A stretch of 64,000 bases of DNA, from positions 231,000,396 to 231,064,395 of the forward strand of contig NC_081406.1 of NCBI RefSeq assembly GCF_030272615.1, given 5' to 3'. This document shows positions 59,600 to 64,000 of the stretch, piece after piece. This DNA comes from Cryptomeria japonica (taxonomy: Eukaryota; Streptophyta; Pinopsida; Cupressales; Cupressaceae). The position numbers and the translations under genes were made by a program. The notes under the pieces were generated by a model, which did not search any database, was not told the origin of the DNA, and saw nothing but the letters and a program-made list of their open reading frames with translations. Numbering within the stretch: the stretch's first letter is position 1; each line of letters begins with the position of its first letter.

Positions 59600-59955
59600 A
59601 CCCTTATTTTTTATTTATATTCTTAGATCTAAGTGTTTATGCAATTTAAAATTCAAATTTACATTCACAAGTTAAATTTCCAATTGAATTTCATAAATTT
59701 AGAGGTTAAATTCACAAACCCTAATTTATAATTCTAAAATTGAACTTGTGGGTTGCCTAATTTGGATTCATTATTTCAGATCTGATTGTTTATGCATTTT
59801 AAAATACAAATTTGCACTCATAGATCTTATTTTTAATTAAATTACATAAATTTAGAGATCAATTTCACAAAAACCCTAATTATAATTCTTAAATTTATTT
59901 GTGGGTTGCATAATTTTTCAAATCCATTTTTAGATTTGAAATTTTCTGTTATTGT
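59600..59955. repeat. Leader repeats of element H, ~120-bp units
   Basis: About two and a half units carry TTTATGCA(A/T)TTTAAAAT, CATAAATTTAGAG, AAACCCTAATT and TGTGGGTTGC. They correspond to the leader repeats of G. Confidence 0.75.
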
Positions 59956-60079
59956 TACCGCGTCATTTATTCCTCATGGCAAGAGTGGGTCATCTTTTCC
60001 TTTTTATGTTGGAGTCTTAGTTCATGCCATATTACCTTGGTTCAAGTCCTTAATGCGGCCTCAAATCCTTTTTTTAGTT

Positions 60080-60425
60080 ATTTAAGTCAGGTTCAGACAA
60101 TTGATTGAACTCCTTGAACACGTTGAACCGTTCTGAACTGGGTTCAACAGGTTCATTTAGGTTCAATAGGTTCCAAGGTGTTCAAGGAAAAGTTTTTCGT
60201 ACTAACGTTTTCTCTAAGTATTTTGCAGCGGCTCTTCCAAAAGGTTTTTCCTGTTCGGTAATATAACGTTTGTGTTGAACTTATTGAACTGAGTTCAAAG
60301 GGTTCAAATATGTTCAACGTGTTCAACATGGCAAGTGGTCAACAGTTTGACACAGCGTACATCTTGAACTACTTGAACACTCAAGAAGTTGGTTCAAGAT
60401 GTTCATACGGGTTCAATGTTGGTGG
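60080..60425. repeat. Dense GTTCAA/TTGAAC hexamer zone upstream of unit E
   Basis: I count nine GTTCAA and seven TTGAAC in ~345 bp, many as AGGTTCAA or GTGTTCAA. The two orientations let many short stems form. It ends ~370 bp before the predicted leader intron of E. Confidence 0.85.
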
Positions 60426-60796
60426 GTCCCGTGGTTTCTAATGTTTTGAGAAGTGCATTTATTGCTAAATATGGAGAGGCAGAACCATATTGTAAAGTGA
60501 TGTCATTCTTTGGCTTTTTCAAAATAAGTGAACGTTTCGGGAACTAGCAGTTTCTTAAAGTATGCCGCCATGCATTCAATGCATGCGTGCGGGGGTCTAA
60601 TCTACCAATTTGCCGCGTTCGGAATGAAATTGCGAAATCATTGCATTTAATGTGTCTGTATCATTACCTTTCTCAATAAGGTATGAAAATCATTTGTGTT
60701 CTGCAGTTGCTACTTGCTGCTGGATTTTTGTTTATGTTATCCCTGGATAGGAGTCTTTCTTGCTGCTAGCCGTCATTCGATTATACAACTGTGAAG

Positions 60797-60875
60797 GTGA
60801 GTCTTTCCTTATTTTCTCCAGTGCTTTCCCTTGCATTTTCTCTCATACAGAAGGTTTCACTGTAATCAAATTTAG
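60797..60875 (+). other. Predicted 5'-UTR intron of unit E
   Basis: GAAG|GTGAGTC (60797) is a strong donor. Acceptors are CATACAG| at 60850 or AAATTTAG| at 60875; the second gives the same position relative to the coding start as the acceptor of unit C, followed by GTTTC (C: GTTTG). Confidence 0.4.
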
Positions 60876-63800
60876 GTTTCTTGTTTTGAAATCATAAAGT
60901 CCACCTTGCACTTGTTTGGAAACGTCTTTAGCTTGGCATCCACAGAATCCATAGTTAGTGATACTGACGTGAAGGGAGAGAAACTTGAAGATTTGAAAGA
61001 AAGGGTGTTCAAGGGTGTTGATAAGTCTTTTTGTATAGAGATTTTGAGTAGTGGACTTTTAGAAGCCACAACCTTTCCTCTAGCAATTCCTTGTCCAGAG
61101 TTGGTTCGGGAGTGTATTGCTAGATATGACCCTGTATCTGAAACTATTAAGAGAGATAATGGCAAAACCCTTCTTTCCATTAACCGTGAGGTAATTGCTT
61201 CAATTTTCAAGATGTCAGATTACTAGTTTTCTAATTTCTCCCCTTCCCAGTCAATCAGTGAGTTCAATGCAGATAGAGTCGGACACAAGAATAATGTGGC
61301 GAAGTTCTGGTTGAAGGTCCCTCAAAGAGGTGGTTCTAGACTACCTAAAAATCCTAACAAGAACCACATGTTGCCACATATCCATGATGTGATGCTTCTA
61401 TTGCATCGAGCCAGAGGTTTTGCCGAAGCTTATAACTTTGATGATTGGATATATTGCTATGTGCAATTAGTTCTGGAAGGAAAACAATATTTGGATTGGG
61501 CAGAGTTAATTGCTGATTCAATGAGAGAGCAGTTGAGTCTAGCCAAGTAGTTTCAACAAAACTTCTTCATGTCCTCGTATCTTTTGTATTGTCTGGCCTG
61601 TGTTAAAGAGTTAACGGGTATACCCAAGCAGCCCACTGAGGAAGATGTTCCGGTGTATGCGTTTTATCCAATGCTTCAAAAAGACAATACCCTACAAGAT
61701 TTCAGAAGGGTACACAATGCATTCCTGGGTGATATGTGTCATGAACTGAAGGGTACAAAGACCAAACAGATTTTAGATGATGCACAAACCTTGATTAAGA
61801 AGTTCAATAGTTTTTACATCCAGTTCCCACGCTTTTGCTATATACGAGTAGGAGGCTTTGAAGAGGAGCCCTTCAAGCTTCTGAACTTCTATTTTGATTG
61901 TTTTGTCCTAGCAGAAGTATGCAAACAACTGACTTCTGTGGTCAAGAAGGCACAGCCTAAGGACAAGTGGGAAGGTCATTTTCCAATACAATTGGGAGTG
62001 TTATCTTGTAATTCAATGTCTGATGCAATAAGTATAGGAGCAGACCTTAGAAATTTTAATTTCTCTTTGTATTCTGAAAGAAAAGGGTTTGACAATAAAG
62101 GATTTTCTCAGAGCCTTGGCTTAATGCCTTATCTTCCCATGCCACAGTTAGAAGATTTCTGGGAAGACTGTTCAGATGAACTTGAAGTCTTCAAAAGGGA
62201 AAACATGAGATTGGTGTTGGAATAGGTTATCTCTTTGCAAATAAGGTTAGACATTAAAGGGCTTGAAGAAGATTATCTTGAACTATTTGAACCAGGGTAT
62301 TTAGCCCATGCAGAGACTGAAATACCCCCAATTAATTGGGATGAGGAGGAAAATGATGACATACAATTGAGAACCAAACAAGTTCTGGAAAGAACCGTGG
62401 CATGGGTGGCTAAAAAGAAAGCAATGAAGCTAGGCACCAAATCCCTTTCTGCAAGAAATATATCTTCACCAAAATGTCCTTCTAATAGTGCTCCTATTCC
62501 TGCAGGTAAGGAAATCAAGTCGGCTCAGCCTAGACGCAGGTCTAGCCCATCTTTGGATTTCAGTACCCTCGACATACTCGATCACGTAGTGTCGCCCAAA
62601 GGAAAATGGACCCGGTCAAGGATATAGGAGTAAAAGATGCCATGCTTGAGGCTCAGATTTTTGAAATTGAAGATTTGGATGGTGAAGTTGCTTGTGATCT
62701 AGACTCCCAAACAGTGACTGTGACAATGACGCCACCACCAAAAATGATTGAAGGAACTACTCATTCCGCTGTGACCCCTAAATGGTTAACAACCTCAGTG
62801 AACAAGAAAAGGAGCTTTCTCCCTGTGACCATTCCGATTCAGGAGATGGTTGCCAAGTACTCTGAGAAGAATCCAAAGCCAAAGAGGTTCAAGACCGCTG
62901 CTCACCTAAACATTGACGAAGAAATTGGTAAATGGATGGCGGAAATTGCTTCTTACAAACCGAAAGATGAGAACAAAGAGGTCGGTTCTAATGATTTTGA
63001 AATCACAAAAGTAGAGTTGGGAAAGATGAGCAGGGATACATATAACTATTTTTTCCATGTGTCAGCGAAGAAAATGCTTACCTAGTCAGAGAAGGATGGA
63101 CGGGAGAAAAGAGAACTTAAAAGACACATAAGTGTTTTGGCTCAGTTCATCGATAGCATAGGTTGCCTTGGAGTAATTCCAATATCCCATGCCACTGAGA
63201 ATTTTGACCCAACTTCTTTGGAAAACAAGAAGTTGATGAATGAAGTTCAACGGGCTAAGAGCATCGCTGAAGCGGTTGAGAAGTGGATTGAACAGGTAAT
63301 CAAATATGGTGAAAAATACATTACCGACTCTCGAAAGTTGTGTGATGAAGTACAAAGCTTGGTTTCTGAAATCCAAAACCAGCTTGTACCATGGGAGAAA
63401 GAAGAGCACAAATGGCAAAATGTCCTGCCTCTGTTTACCAAAATCGAAGAGTATGGGGCTACCAAATTTCTGACAGAACATTCAATTAAGTTGGTAGCTG
63501 ATGAATGCCAACTTTTTGTGCTAAAGAAAACTATCATGTGGTGGGTGCTCACCTTTTAGTCGGTAATTATGGATTCAAAAACCTCCGTCTATGAACTCCA
63601 GGATTTGCAAAGCAGTATAGTCAAGGATAATAAAGTGGTTAATCCCGATCATGACTGGGAGCTAGGAATCTGCGGGTCAAGCACACAGGAAGCAGTCAAG
63701 TCTTTCCGGTTGAACATGGAGAAGATCAGAGTTAGGATTAGTTTCACGCCGGAGGATATAACCAAGGTGGCTAGGATCGAATCTATGGTTTTCATTGGGA

Positions 63801-63970
63801 ATGATCAACTGCCGAAGCACTCAGAGAAGATGGTGCAACACAAGTGGAATAAAGAAGTGGCAAAGGTGAAACTCAATGCAATGAAAGTCCCAAGCCAATC
63901 AATGATCCAGGAACTCACAGCTGCTCATGACGCTCACGAAGATGGAGAAGATGATGATGATGAAATATGA
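60876..63970 (+). pseudogene. Unit E: large ORF of the C/D family, broken only by TAG stops and one frameshift
   Basis: One frame runs from the predicted acceptor to 62627 and a second from about 62606 to a TGA at 63968. In-frame stops at 61224, 61548, 62223, 63083 and 63557 are all TAG. The position of the C-unit ATG reads ATA (60894). Order: GLLEATTFPL and IPCPELVREC (61040-61120), LLSINREVIASIF, GKQYLDWAELIADSM (61470), DFRRVHNAF (61700), FCYIRVGGFEEEPFKLLNFY (about 61832-61890), LEDFW (62150), a charged linker, basic PKPKRFKTAAHL (62870), helical IAEAVEKWIEQVIKYGEKY (63270) and an acidic end EDGEDDDDEI. It aligns with unit C through most of this. No enzyme motif or zinc knuckle. Whether it belongs to element H or lies in it by chance cannot be told here. 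Confidence 0.75.
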
Positions 63971-64000
63971 CATAATGCATCCACTTTGGCTAGTTTTCTT

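Overview
This window is intergenic or heterochromatic DNA of a large, AT-rich plant nuclear genome. It contains plant-type Ty1/copia and Ty3/gypsy elements (initiator-Met primer sites, G-rich polypurine tracts), a plant hAT transposase of the ZNF862/KIAA1586-like kind, an L1-type DUF4283/CCHC ORF1 and a tRNA-like SINE. No intact host gene was recognised. The long, old, nested and point-mutated elements suggest a gymnosperm such as a conifer; that is an inference from style, not a proof. Almost every coding region is broken by stops or frameshifts.

Layout. 1-1311: 3' end of a copia element (RNase H, hairpin array, polypurine tract, LTR). 1312-6400: low-information DNA with possible exon scraps and a SINE (4475-4775, 12-bp target duplication). 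6404-10690: gene-like unit C (minus strand) with a TATA box, a predicted 5'-UTR intron full of GC-rich palindromic repeats, and a broken reading frame. 11000-16740: AT-rich DNA with one old LTR remnant. 16741-23312: element A, a complete Sirevirus-like copia LTR element (TSD AATAT) carrying Gag plus a large second ORF but no pol. 24030-28110: LINE ORF1 fragment, then a decayed hAT transposase. 29148-33000: gene-like unit D (minus), with an upstream ~245-bp tandem array into which a gypsy protease fragment is inserted. 35689-36264: unknown broken ORF. 38623-40974: small copia element F (TSD CTAGT) containing a solo LTR. 41141-55870: gypsy-like element G (TSD ATTAT), into which element B (45661-53031, sister of A) is nested. 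56070-59596: LINE-like scrap, a truncated G-family LTR with a gag scrap, and a third G-family LTR (H) followed by its primer site and leader. 60060-63970: gene-like unit E (plus), preceded by a dense GTTCAA/TTGAAC repeat zone.

The most interesting signal is one protein family seen five times. C, D and E are stand-alone units with predicted 5'-UTR introns; A and B carry a similar long ORF behind a Gag with four zinc knuckles, in the place where pol and env-like genes would be expected. C and E align clearly with each other, A and B align clearly with each other, and the two groups plus D share an architecture (an M-x-SSS-like N-terminus in A, B and C, a globular region resembling 'putative plant transposon protein' domains, then basic and coiled-coil regions). 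In C and E most in-frame stops are TAG, as expected if CAG codons were lost by deamination at methylated CHG sites.
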